From Saliniplasma sp051745305 (GTDB lineage Archaea > Thermoplasmatota > Thermoplasmata > Halarchaeoplasmatales > Halarchaeoplasmataceae): a stretch of 17,765 bases of DNA. This document shows positions 7,529-14,362 of this stretch, piece after piece. The stretch covers positions 1-17,765 of the forward strand of contig JBNJDY010000028.1 of NCBI GenBank assembly GCA_051745305.1, read 5' to 3'. The notes beneath the pieces are model-generated. The model was not told the origin of the DNA and made no database searches. It saw only the letters and a program-made list of their open reading frames with translations. The position numbers and the translations under genes were made by a program. Every line of letters begins with the position of its first letter. Position 1 is the first letter of the stretch.

Positions 7529-9606
7529 CAGATCACCCTATTCATATTCTTTATACCATCGTTAAAACGTTCTATCTCGTTTTGTGAAATCTCTCTGCTC
7601 GAGAAGAAAGCTTTTTCGAACACATATGTGACCGTATTGATCTCATCCATGCCTGTCTTGTGAGATATCTCTTTTTCGATGTCCCGATGGGTCGTTCCTT
7701 TTTTGAAAGTGAAATCCCCTTTATCTTTTAACCTGTTTATGAATATGTGGTATATCTTAGGGATGTCGTCTCTAGAACTTGCAGATAGGTCTTTAACATC
7801 TTGTATCCGTAGAACTGGATGTGAGGTGCCTTTATCTTTTATATCTCCTTCTACCTGCTCTTCGATGTCTTTCTGTTTGTAAAAAATGAAATAATATATA
7901 ATAAATAACAAAACCGCTGAAACCATAACGATAAAACCGATCTCGTTACCAGGTGTGATCCATGGTATAAATCCGATCTCATCATCACCATTTTCGTCTA
8001 AATCATCCCGTGCTTCATCTGGGTCACCGCCTATACCGATGTGATCTCCTTCTCTATAGATGAAGACGATGTCTGATTGTGAAGAACGGTACTTATCCGT
8101 GCCATGAAAGACAGATCGCAACCGGTATAGACCGTCATGGGGTGCCATGTCATCGACTATCAGAACCTCCTCGTAAACACCGCCCTCATCAGTTTGAGTG
8201 GAAGTAAAAGTTCTACCGTTGACCAAGATATCGATGTTCATACCAGACAATGGTTCTTCAGAACTCAAGTTCCGTAATTGACCATCGATGGATAATCCTT
8301 GGGTCTCCCCAACGTCTCCACTTACCTGGGATTCTATTGTCAGGTCCGTTGGGATATTCACGGTAAAATGCACAGAAGCATGGCTTTCCTGTATTGTGTC
8401 ATTACCCATGTAAGAAATCTCGATGCTAGACGTTCCCCATGGGAATAGTTCAGGTGAATAATCCAAAGTAAACGCCCCATCTAGGTTCAAATCAACACTG
8501 CGATTTAATGCTGCATCAAGAGATATATCATCGAATGGAACCCTAGCTTGGGTCTTGAATTCACCCTGAACTTGGATGTTCTGTTCATAATATTCTTCCC
8601 TATCTACGGATAAACGAATTTCAGAGGTGTACTTAACGACATCTACCTCAGCGCTTCTATTGAAGCCTTTTGTGGATACGCTTAAGTTCAAAGTTCCGAG
8701 TTCCGTATCCCATGGTAACTTGTGATCGAAATGATAAAACCCATCTTCATCAGTGATAGTACTGTTGACAACGGAATCCTCTACTGAAAGCGATACATCG
8801 ATCCCCTCCATATAAACTCCACTTTCAATGTAATAACCATAAATAGTGATCTGTTCGCCTGGATGTACCTCAGAGGGGACAACAAAGTCTACGTGTGAAG
8901 GTATCGATCTGTATAAAAATAAAATCTCATTATGGAATTCCTCATAGTCATCAAGCATGTCATGGATGTCCAAAACATAATCTAAAAGAGCTTCATTTTC
9001 CATCCTTTCATCTTCGACCATTTCTATGTAAGACCCTACATTTTCAATTGAAGTCAGCATTTCGCTGAGGTCGTATGAAGCCTCATTAAGAAAATCTATT
9101 CCATCTCGTAAATAATCTAGATCCCTATCGTTAAGGATCCACTCCTCATAAACATGTATAGCATTTTCCATATTCGAGATAAAATCGATATGACTCTCTG
9201 AGAAGCTCGTTATGTTCTGGGCAGATTTCATGTAAGGTATGTATAAGTTCTCAAGATATTCATAACTTGAAACCTCACCTTCTATATCGTTTAGTATGGT
9301 TTCAGAGTATCCAACCGTATCCAAAGCCTCCTTTGAATGATTCAGAGCTTGACCTAGATACTCAGAGCTGTGATTGTACGATACCACTTCTTCGTTGATG
9401 GATATTGTTAAATTCACATTTAATGAATTATTCAAAGAAAATTCAAGGATAGACACGGTCCTGCCAAGAGACACATAAAGAGCCTCGATATCCTCTTCAG
9501 CCTCGTCGAAGTCACGATGGCTGGATTGAGCTGAGGATATACCCGCTGCAATGGATAAAATGAGCAGTGAAGCGATTACCATAGATATACCCTTGCTTTG
9601 AACCAT
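7528..9606 (-). CDS. Large surface protein: signal sequence, helical region, Ig-like repeats, TM helix, cytoplasmic DUF4129
   Basis: 692 residues from ATG 9606. A signal sequence (1-26: MVQSKG, then ISMVIASLLILSIAAG, ending ISSA) leads to about 225 residues of acidic helices, likely coiled coil. Three beta-sandwich, Ig-like units of about 90 residues follow (first DFVVPSEVHPGEQITIYGYY; third with the DEGGVY turn of carboxypeptidase-regulatory-like folds). An acidic linker (DPDEARDDLDENGDDE), one transmembrane helix (about 560-582), and a C-terminal domain come last. That domain contains IYHIFINRLKDKG, TTHRDIEKEI and YVFEKAFFSSREIS, which fits DUF4129. The transglutaminase domain often joined to or next to DUF4129 is absent. 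Many sequons (NNS, NLT, NHS, NIT, NRS) suggest glycosylation. A TTG at 9630 would add eight residues, but a TATA-like box 28 bases before ATG 9606 and the better signal sequence favour 9606. First gene of the DUF4129-DUF4350-moxR operon. Confidence 0.8.
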   Translation of the reverse strand: MVQSKGISMVIASLLILSIAAGISSAQSSHRDFDEAEEDIEALYVSLGRTVSILEFSLNNSLNVNLTISINEEVVSYNHSSEYLGQALNHSKEALDTVGYSETILNDIEGEVSSYEYLENLYIPYMKSAQNITSFSESHIDFISNMENAIHVYEEWILNDRDLDYLRDGIDFLNEASYDLSEMLTSIENVGSYIEMVEDERMENEALLDYVLDIHDMLDDYEEFHNEILFLYRSIPSHVDFVVPSEVHPGEQITIYGYYIESGVYMEGIDVSLSVEDSVVNSTITDEDGFYHFDHKLPWDTELGTLNLSVSTKGFNRSAEVDVVKYTSEIRLSVDREEYYEQNIQVQGEFKTQARVPFDDISLDAALNRSVDLNLDGAFTLDYSPELFPWGTSSIEISYMGNDTIQESHASVHFTVNIPTDLTIESQVSGDVGETQGLSIDGQLRNLSSEEPLSGMNIDILVNGRTFTSTQTDEGGVYEEVLIVDDMAPHDGLYRLRSVFHGTDKYRSSQSDIVFIYREGDHIGIGGDPDEARDDLDENGDDEIGFIPWITPGNEIGFIVMVSAVLLFIIYYFIFYKQKDIEEQVEGDIKDKGTSHPVLRIQDVKDLSASSRDDIPKIYHIFINRLKDKGDFTFKKGTTHRDIEKEISHKTGMDEINTVTYVFEKAFFSSREISQNEIERFNDGIKNMNRVI

Positions 9607-9627
9607 CTCGAAAACATTGTAGTTACT

Positions 9628-9635
9628 CAATTAAA
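9628..9635 (-). promoter_or_regulatory. TATA-like box for the DUF4129-DUF4350-moxR operon
   Basis: Read on the - strand, TTTAATTG predicts a start at about 9605, essentially at ATG 9606 (leaderless). The stronger box at 9648-9656 is nearly symmetric and could also drive this strand, giving a leader of about 20 bases. Confidence 0.45.
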
Positions 9636-9649
9636 TCTTTTGCGATACT

Positions 9650-9657
9650 TTTATAAT
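9650..9657 (+). promoter_or_regulatory. TATA box for the 250-residue membrane protein gene
   Basis: TTTATAAT lies 26-33 bases before ATG 9683, predicting transcription from about 9680 and a leader of about 3 bases. It sits in a 76-base divergent promoter region shared with the DUF4129 operon. Confidence 0.6.
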
Positions 9658-9682
9658 CCAGTTTTATCTACTCCTAGCGTAG

Positions 9683-10435
9683 ATGAAAATCGGTGATCTG
9701 AAAAAGCCAGAGTACTTTTCAAAGGTGATCGGAACGATATTCATAGTTCTGAGCGTTTACTTATTTATATTTACAGAATTTGTTAACATCGCTTTTGGAT
9801 CCCTTTTTATAGGTATCATAACAATAGTTATACTGCATTTCAAAACAGTTGAAAAATCAACCGCGGAAAGCATGCTGAAATCTTCAGTTTTACCACTTAA
9901 TGATCTACTTACGGACTTAGACCTTGAAGGCAACGGTGTGTACATACCACCTGGTAAGAATCTGAGTTCATCCAGGACATACATCCCTGCAGGGGATTTC
10001 AGAGGTTTACCGAATATCTACGATGAGATGACTATCATCACCGGAGGGGCCGGTAGAACAGGGATATCTCTAAAGCCATTAGGAGCACCGATACTCAACG
10101 AAGCAAAAGTACGCATGGAATCGGAGCTTGATGGTGTTGGGATAGAGGGCGCCCGTGAGGGCATGGGGATATTAACACACGGATTGTCACTAGCTAAATC
10201 GTTCAGTTTTAGAGAAGAGGATGGATTATTTAAGCTGCGGATAACCCACGACGGTTACGATAACTACTGTGAAGAACTTAGAGGATACGATAAAAAACTC
10301 TGCACTCGCACCGGGTGTCCTATATGCAGTGCTTATCTGACCTGTGCTTCAGAAGGATTAAAAACTCCATTGAGAGTCGTAGAGTTCGAAAAGGATGGAA
10401 AACATATCAAATTCATACTGGAGGAGGTTTCATGA
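9683..10435 (+). CDS. Unrecognised membrane-anchored protein with C-terminal cysteine cluster
   Basis: 250 residues, family not recognised. Two adjacent hydrophobic segments (about 14-31 and 35-53) form a hairpin anchor. A soluble domain follows with a VYIPPGKNLSSSRTYIPAG segment (87-103), a glycine-rich stretch ITGGAGRTGISLKPLG (119-134) and an amphipathic region (150-175). The C-terminus has five cysteines in 26 residues: Cys196, Cys207, Cys212, Cys215 and Cys221, including a Cys-Pro-Ile-Cys pair. This could bind zinc or an iron-sulfur cluster, or be structural, resembling the C-terminal cysteine pattern of small ligand-sensing domains such as V4R; none of these is established. With both helices near the N-terminus, the soluble domain is probably cytoplasmic. 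Its stop overlaps the start of the next gene, so the two form an operon. Confidence 0.75.
   Translation: MKIGDLKKPEYFSKVIGTIFIVLSVYLFIFTEFVNIAFGSLFIGIITIVILHFKTVEKSTAESMLKSSVLPLNDLLTDLDLEGNGVYIPPGKNLSSSRTYIPAGDFRGLPNIYDEMTIITGGAGRTGISLKPLGAPILNEAKVRMESELDGVGIEGAREGMGILTHGLSLAKSFSFREEDGLFKLRITHDGYDNYCEELRGYDKKLCTRTGCPICSAYLTCASEGLKTPLRVVEFEKDGKHIKFILEEVS
10420..10427 (+). promoter_or_regulatory. Shine-Dalgarno for the 83-residue membrane protein
   Basis: GGAGGAGG within the end of the preceding gene, 4 bases before ATG 10432 and 7 before ATG 10435. It sets the start of the small gene and excludes the longer upstream frame that begins inside the preceding gene. Confidence 0.7.
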
Positions 10436-10683
10436 TGATACAACAAAAGATCGTAGTGGCCATGGGGTTTTGGACATCGCTCTGCCTTATACTAGTTGGG
10501 GGAAATAATCTAGAGCTCTTCGGTATACTCATTTTGATAGGTATTTTGATCTCTAGAGAACTTACATCGACTTACACTGACTTGACAACAGGTGATAGGA
10601 TGGACACACTAATATACATAGGTATAATCTTCTTCGTTGCAGTTGTGTCCATAAGGATCTTAAATATACTGGAGATAATCTAA
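10432..10683 (+). CDS. 83-residue hydrophobic membrane protein
   Basis: Unrecognised. It has two hydrophobic segments in its first half (about 4-22, VVAMGFWTSLCLILVGG, and 27-41, ELFGILILIGILISREL), a polar loop LTSTYTDLTTGDRM, and a final helix (about 58-80, LIYIGIIFFVAVVSIRILNIL). The ATG (10432 or the adjacent one at 10435) lies in an ATGA overlap with the upstream gene's stop and follows a GGAGGAGG site. The open frame extends further upstream, but that part is an out-of-frame copy of the cysteine-cluster region. Coupled translation suggests it works with the 250-residue protein, perhaps as a membrane partner. Its stop overlaps the end of the hisC-like gene by 3 bases. Confidence 0.65.
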   Translation: MMIQQKIVVAMGFWTSLCLILVGGNNLELFGILILIGILISRELTSTYTDLTTGDRMDTLIYIGIIFFVAVVSIRILNILEII

Positions 10684-11657
10684 ACTATGTTCTCTAGTGA
10701 ATCCAACAGCATTTCGTTTTCTCCACGGGTTCCGACAGTTATCCTGACGTGATCCTTTAATCGTTCATCCTCGAAGGGTTTTATCAAGATACCCTCTTCA
10801 GCTAACATTTCATACAATTCAAAGGACCCGATACTATGGGGTGGACGACAGAAAAGAAAGTTAGCTTCAGAAGGAAGAACATTGAAATCCATGCAGCGGA
10901 GCTCTTCAGTGAGATACTCCCTCTCGATTATTGTTCTCTCAAGAGCATCTTCTACGAATACTTGATTATCGATGGCTGATATAGCCACCGCTGCGGAAAG
11001 AGCGTTAACATTGTAGGAAATCATATCTTCTCTCAAAAGCATGATGTTACGAGCCTTTGAAATGGCATATCCCACTCTTATTCCAGCGAGGCCCCAGGCC
11101 TTGGAAAAAGTTCTAGTTATTATCAGATTATCATAACGAGATAGAAGGGGTAGGCAGTCCTCGGAACTGTATTCGGCGTAGACCTCGTCCATGATCACCA
11201 TGACATCTTTATCCAAAAGTGATTCGATGTGCTTTCTATCCATAGCCAAAGAAGTAGGGTTGTTAGGTGAACATACTACTAAAACGTCTATATCTTCGAT
11301 ATAACTGGTGGTAGCGGGTAATGTAAAGTCACTTTCTAAAGGTATCTCCAAGACTTTTCGTTCATTTCGATTAGCAAGGAAAGTGTAATATCTATAGCTG
11401 GGTTCGAAATATCCTACGACTCCGTCGGATGGCACCAAGGTCTTGAAGATAGTATCTAAAACCATGTCAGAACCATTGGCTACCAGAAACTGATCCGAAT
11501 TTAAACCGTAGTATTCACCTAATCTTTCACATACTTCTTCAGAATATTCCGAAGGATAATCCGCCATCTCAAGGTCAAAAGTCAACAATCTTTCATAATA
11601 TTCATCAGCCAGTAGATGATTTTCATTGAGATCTAAGTGAATAGGCTTTTGATTCAT
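10680..11657 (-). CDS. hisC: Histidinol-phosphate aminotransferase-like PLP enzyme
   Basis: 325 residues, class II fold-type I aminotransferase, slightly shorter than typical HisC (about 350). HisC converts imidazole-acetol phosphate and glutamate to histidinol phosphate and 2-oxoglutarate in the cytosol. Visible features: HLDLNENH near the N-terminus (7-14), VANGSDMVLD (59-68, phosphate-binding loop), CSPNNPT (129-135), IMDEVYAEY with Asp157 and Tyr160, and the PLP lysine Lys186 in TRTFSKAWGLAGIRVGY; a final arginine occurs in HVRITVGT. The start is ATG 11657; a TTG one codon earlier is less likely. No other his genes are in the window, so an aromatic aminotransferase or the related threonine-phosphate decarboxylase of cobalamin synthesis remain possible, but the LNEN motif favours HisC. 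Confidence 0.85.
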   Translation of the reverse strand: MNQKPIHLDLNENHLLADEYYERLLTFDLEMADYPSEYSEEVCERLGEYYGLNSDQFLVANGSDMVLDTIFKTLVPSDGVVGYFEPSYRYYTFLANRNERKVLEIPLESDFTLPATTSYIEDIDVLVVCSPNNPTSLAMDRKHIESLLDKDVMVIMDEVYAEYSSEDCLPLLSRYDNLIITRTFSKAWGLAGIRVGYAISKARNIMLLREDMISYNVNALSAAVAISAIDNQVFVEDALERTIIEREYLTEELRCMDFNVLPSEANFLFCRPPHSIGSFELYEMLAEEGILIKPFEDERLKDHVRITVGTRGENEMLLDSLENIV

Positions 11658-11677
11658 CAATATTCTACTGTAAACAA

Positions 11678-11685
11678 ATAATAAA
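11678..11685 (-). promoter_or_regulatory. TATA-like box for the hisC-like gene
   Basis: Read on the - strand, TTTATTAT predicts transcription at about 11655, within 2 bases of ATG 11657, suggesting a leaderless transcript. It lies directly downstream of the cdc48 stop and overlaps a T-rich stretch that may end the cdc48 transcript. Confidence 0.5.
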
Positions 11686-11709
11686 AAAGTTGTTAAAGGG
11701 TTTTTTAAC
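11683..11709 (-). terminator. Candidate terminator of the cdc48 transcript
   Basis: An inverted repeat GTTAAA/TTTAAC with a 6-base spacer (11692-11709, overlapping the cdc48 TAA) is followed on the - strand by AACTTTTTT. The A-T stem is weak, but a T tract alone can end archaeal transcription. Confidence 0.4.
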
Positions 11710-13885
11710 GGTATGCTTGAGGAGATTTATCTCGGAGGTCCCTTCTTTCGTCGATCTTCTCTTTGATATCCTTCATCGCTTCATCGAAATGCTTCATCTT
11801 CACCTGCATACCTTCGAGTTCATCTTTGGACATCTCTCCTCCTTTGCTGATGAACTCCCTGATAGCGATCATCACTCCTTCGTTACATATGGCCGCTATA
11901 TCGGCACCGCTCATATCAGTAGCCTGCTTAGCCAATTTATCTATGTCGACATCGTCGGCAAGAGGTTTATCCTTGGTATGGACTTCGAAGATCTTCTTCC
12001 TAGTTTCTTGATCTGGCATATCGATCTTAAGCCTTCTATCGAATCTACCAGGCCTAAGTAATGCAGGGTCTATCAATTCGGGTCTATTTGTAGCCGCCAA
12101 AACCACTACATCGTGCAGCGGTTCCAATCCATCTAGTTCCGTTAAGAGCTGTGATATAACTCTTTCAGATACGTTGGAATCGGAGCTAGATCCTCTTTTC
12201 GGTGCCAAAGCGTCGATCTCATCAAAGAAGATTATCGTTGGTGCTGCTTGTCTAGCCTTTCTAAAGGTTTCTCGTACCGCTTTCTCACTCTCACCTACCC
12301 ACTTTGAGAAGAACTCAGGTCCTTTGACGGATATGAAATTAGCTTCGCTTTCATTGGCTACGGCTTTGGCGAGGAGCGTCTTTCCGGTTCCTGGCGGACC
12401 GCTTAATAAGATACCTTTCGGTACCTCAGCGTCCATATGTTTGAAAATATCGGAATATTTCAACGGCCATTCAACTGCCTCGATCAAGTGCTGTTTAGCC
12501 TTATCTAAACCACCTACGTCTTCCCAGGAAACCTCAGGTGTCTCTATCATCACTTCTCTCATAGTAGATGGGTCCATCTCCCTCAAAGCCGATTTAAAGT
12601 GCTCGTCTTTAACTTCAAGGCGATCTAAGACTTCCGGAGGTAACTGTTCCAGGTCCATATCGATATCCGGTAGGATCTCCCTTAGTGCCAACATTGCGGC
12701 CTCTTTAGCCAGGGCTTCGATATCCGCACCAACGAAGCCATGAGTGTGCCTGGATAGTTCCATCAGATCGACATCGTCGGCTAACGGCATACCTCTTGTA
12801 TGGATATCTAAGACCTCTTTCCTACCATCCTTATCAGGCATGCCGATCTCGATCTCTCTATCGAATCGTCCTGGACGTCTTAATGCCGGATCCAATGCGT
12901 GTGCACGATTGGTGGCGCCGATGACGATAACTTTACCTCTAGCTTCCAGACCGTCCATCAGAGAAAGTAATTGGGCCACTATCCTTCTTTCGGTTTCACC
13001 TGTAACTTCATCTCTTTTTGGAGCTATAGAATCCAATTCATCGATAAATATTATCGCAGGTTGGTTCTCTTCAGCCTCTTCAAATATCTCTCTCAATCTA
13101 CCTTCGGATTCACCATAATATTTAGAAACGATCTCGGGACCGCCTATGTTGTAAAAGTTAGCGTCAGTTTCACTAGCTACTGCTTTCGCCATGAGTGTCT
13201 TTCCGGTACCTGGTGGTCCGTGTAACAATACACCTTTAGGGGCCTCGATACCGACTTTATCGAACAATTCGGGATGTCTGAGAGGTAATTCAACCATCTC
13301 CCTTACTTTTTCCATCTCTTTATCTAACCCCCCGATATCTTCGTAAGATACCCTGGGAACTTGAGCTATCTCTTCCTTACTGATGGGTTTTTCAGAGATT
13401 TTGACTTCAGTACTCGGTTTTATCATGACGGCTTTTGCAGATGGTGAGTATGATTTAACAACCAATTCGATCTTTTTTCCCATGACATTCAAAGTGATAG
13501 AATCTCCCTTAGAGATCGGTCTATCACGCAGAGCCTGTCTTCTCAGATAATCTTCTCCACCCATCAATCTGATCGGCTGAGTGGGAGCAAAAGTGACCTT
13601 TTTGGCTGTCCTAGCTTGAACTTTTTCGATACCTACTTTTTCATCGATCTTGACTCCAGCATTCCTTCTGGTAGGACCATCTATTCGGATGACACCAGTG
13701 TTTCTATCTTTCTCATCTCCGGGCCATATCTTTGCCGGTGTCTGCTTATTTCCGTTTATCATAACAATATCCCCGCTGTGTAGATCTAACTTTTCCTTCA
13801 CTGCAGGGTCGATTCGGGCCAGTCCCCTTCCCACATCTGATGATTTAGCTTCAGCAACTTTTAAGACTTTGTCCTGTCTTGCCAT
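11705..13885 (-). CDS. cdc48: CDC48/VAT-type double AAA+ ATPase (p97 homologue)
   Basis: 726 residues. It is the archaeal homologue of p97, a hexameric unfoldase that threads proteins through its pore. The N domain (1 to about 175) holds the double-psi barrel (start KVAEAKSSDVGRGLARID) and a second barrel-like half. D1 has Walker A GPPGTGKT (223-230), Walker B IIFIDE (278-283), and RRPGRFDREIEIG with arginine fingers. D2 has Walker A GPPGTGKT (496-503), Walker B IIFFDE (551-556), and an LRPGRFDRRLKI segment. Both ATPase sites look intact. The last residues are Ala-Tyr-Arg, matching the hydrophobic-Tyr-X tail that docks AAA+ unfoldases to the archaeal 20S proteasome. ATG 13885 follows GGAGTGA by 6 bases, in a leader of about 39 bases. 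Confidence 0.97.
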   Translation of the reverse strand: MARQDKVLKVAEAKSSDVGRGLARIDPAVKEKLDLHSGDIVMINGNKQTPAKIWPGDEKDRNTGVIRIDGPTRRNAGVKIDEKVGIEKVQARTAKKVTFAPTQPIRLMGGEDYLRRQALRDRPISKGDSITLNVMGKKIELVVKSYSPSAKAVMIKPSTEVKISEKPISKEEIAQVPRVSYEDIGGLDKEMEKVREMVELPLRHPELFDKVGIEAPKGVLLHGPPGTGKTLMAKAVASETDANFYNIGGPEIVSKYYGESEGRLREIFEEAEENQPAIIFIDELDSIAPKRDEVTGETERRIVAQLLSLMDGLEARGKVIVIGATNRAHALDPALRRPGRFDREIEIGMPDKDGRKEVLDIHTRGMPLADDVDLMELSRHTHGFVGADIEALAKEAAMLALREILPDIDMDLEQLPPEVLDRLEVKDEHFKSALREMDPSTMREVMIETPEVSWEDVGGLDKAKQHLIEAVEWPLKYSDIFKHMDAEVPKGILLSGPPGTGKTLLAKAVANESEANFISVKGPEFFSKWVGESEKAVRETFRKARQAAPTIIFFDEIDALAPKRGSSSDSNVSERVISQLLTELDGLEPLHDVVVLAATNRPELIDPALLRPGRFDRRLKIDMPDQETRKKIFEVHTKDKPLADDVDIDKLAKQATDMSGADIAAICNEGVMIAIREFISKGGEMSKDELEGMQVKMKHFDEAMKDIKEKIDERRDLRDKSPQAYR

Positions 13886-13891
13886 AATTAT

Positions 13892-13898
13892 TCACTCC
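13892..13898 (-). promoter_or_regulatory. Shine-Dalgarno of cdc48
   Basis: Read on the - strand, GGAGTGA lies 6 bases before ATG 13885. It marks this as one of the few leadered monocistronic-looking genes in the window. Confidence 0.65.
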
Positions 13899-13946
13899 AT
13901 GAGTTTACAACTTTATGTTGTTATGTTCTAATGACTATTGAGGTTC

Positions 13947-13954
13947 TATATAAA
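13947..13954 (-). promoter_or_regulatory. TATA box of cdc48
   Basis: Read on the - strand, TTTATATA predicts transcription from about 13924, giving a 39-base leader. It lies just after the stop of the upstream tail-anchored gene, so cdc48 has its own promoter even if read-through occurs. Confidence 0.6.
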
Positions 13955-13969
13955 CTTATTGTTTTTAGA

Positions 13970-14236
13970 CTACAATAGAAGGATAACTACAGCCGCAACG
14001 ATCAGGCCGAAAATCAACAGTAATGCACGAACTAATATCCGGTCATGATCTTCATCGTATCTCTGTGGAACGTAAGGTTGAGATTTAAGTAGCTTTTCTC
14101 GTTCAGATTTTATGGTGAATGCCGAGTCGGTAACCCTTTCATCACTATATTTAGTCACAGCGCAGTGTTCCACCTCTCCCTTTTCTATAGACGAGAATGG
14201 TGGATCGATGACCCTACTACCGTTATACCTATCCAT
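13970..14236 (-). CDS. Small tail-anchored membrane protein
   Basis: 88 residues, unrecognised. About 66 polar, charged residues come first, with one cysteine (VEHCAVTKYSDERV) and a stretch SEREKLLKSQPYVPQRYDEDHDR. A single C-terminal helix follows, ILVRALLLIFGLIVAAVVILLL, ending flush with the C-terminus. That is the layout of a tail-anchored protein facing the cytoplasm. ATG 14236 follows AGGGG by about 8 bases, and a TATA-like ATAATA at 14271-14276 could serve it. It precedes cdc48 on the same strand with 84 bases between, which hold a separate cdc48 promoter, so a functional link is possible but unproven. It is short and lacks family evidence; codon pattern and layout support a real gene. 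Confidence 0.6.
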   Translation of the reverse strand: MDRYNGSRVIDPPFSSIEKGEVEHCAVTKYSDERVTDSAFTIKSEREKLLKSQPYVPQRYDEDHDRILVRALLLIFGLIVAAVVILLL

Positions 14237-14362
14237 TATATCAACCCCTGATTAGAAGATAACAACACAGTATTATCCCTATCATAATATTTGTTTGAAC
14301 TTGTTTATAGACTTTACTAAAGCGGTAAAAGATATTACCTTAGAACATAATAAACTACTAAG
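14237..14362. promoter_or_regulatory. Divergent AT-rich promoter region
   Basis: 126 bases between the tail-anchored protein gene (-) and the MgtC/DUF4010-like gene (+). Candidate boxes are ATAATA (14271-14276, - strand) and TTTATAG (14304-14310, + strand). The + strand box would give a leader of about 29 bases without a clear Shine-Dalgarno, so it is weak. No RNA gene or repeat was seen here. Confidence 0.4.

Noticed and set aside
10315..10431. N-terminal extension of the 83-residue membrane protein
   Set aside because: It is the shifted frame of the cysteine-cluster coding region; GGAGGAGG at 10420-10427 marks a start at 10432 or 10435.
12174..13225. Long + strand open frames opposite cdc48, up to 189 residues
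   Set aside because: Products are low-complexity serine/isoleucine-rich sequences arising from the codon pattern of cdc48; no start signals or family features.
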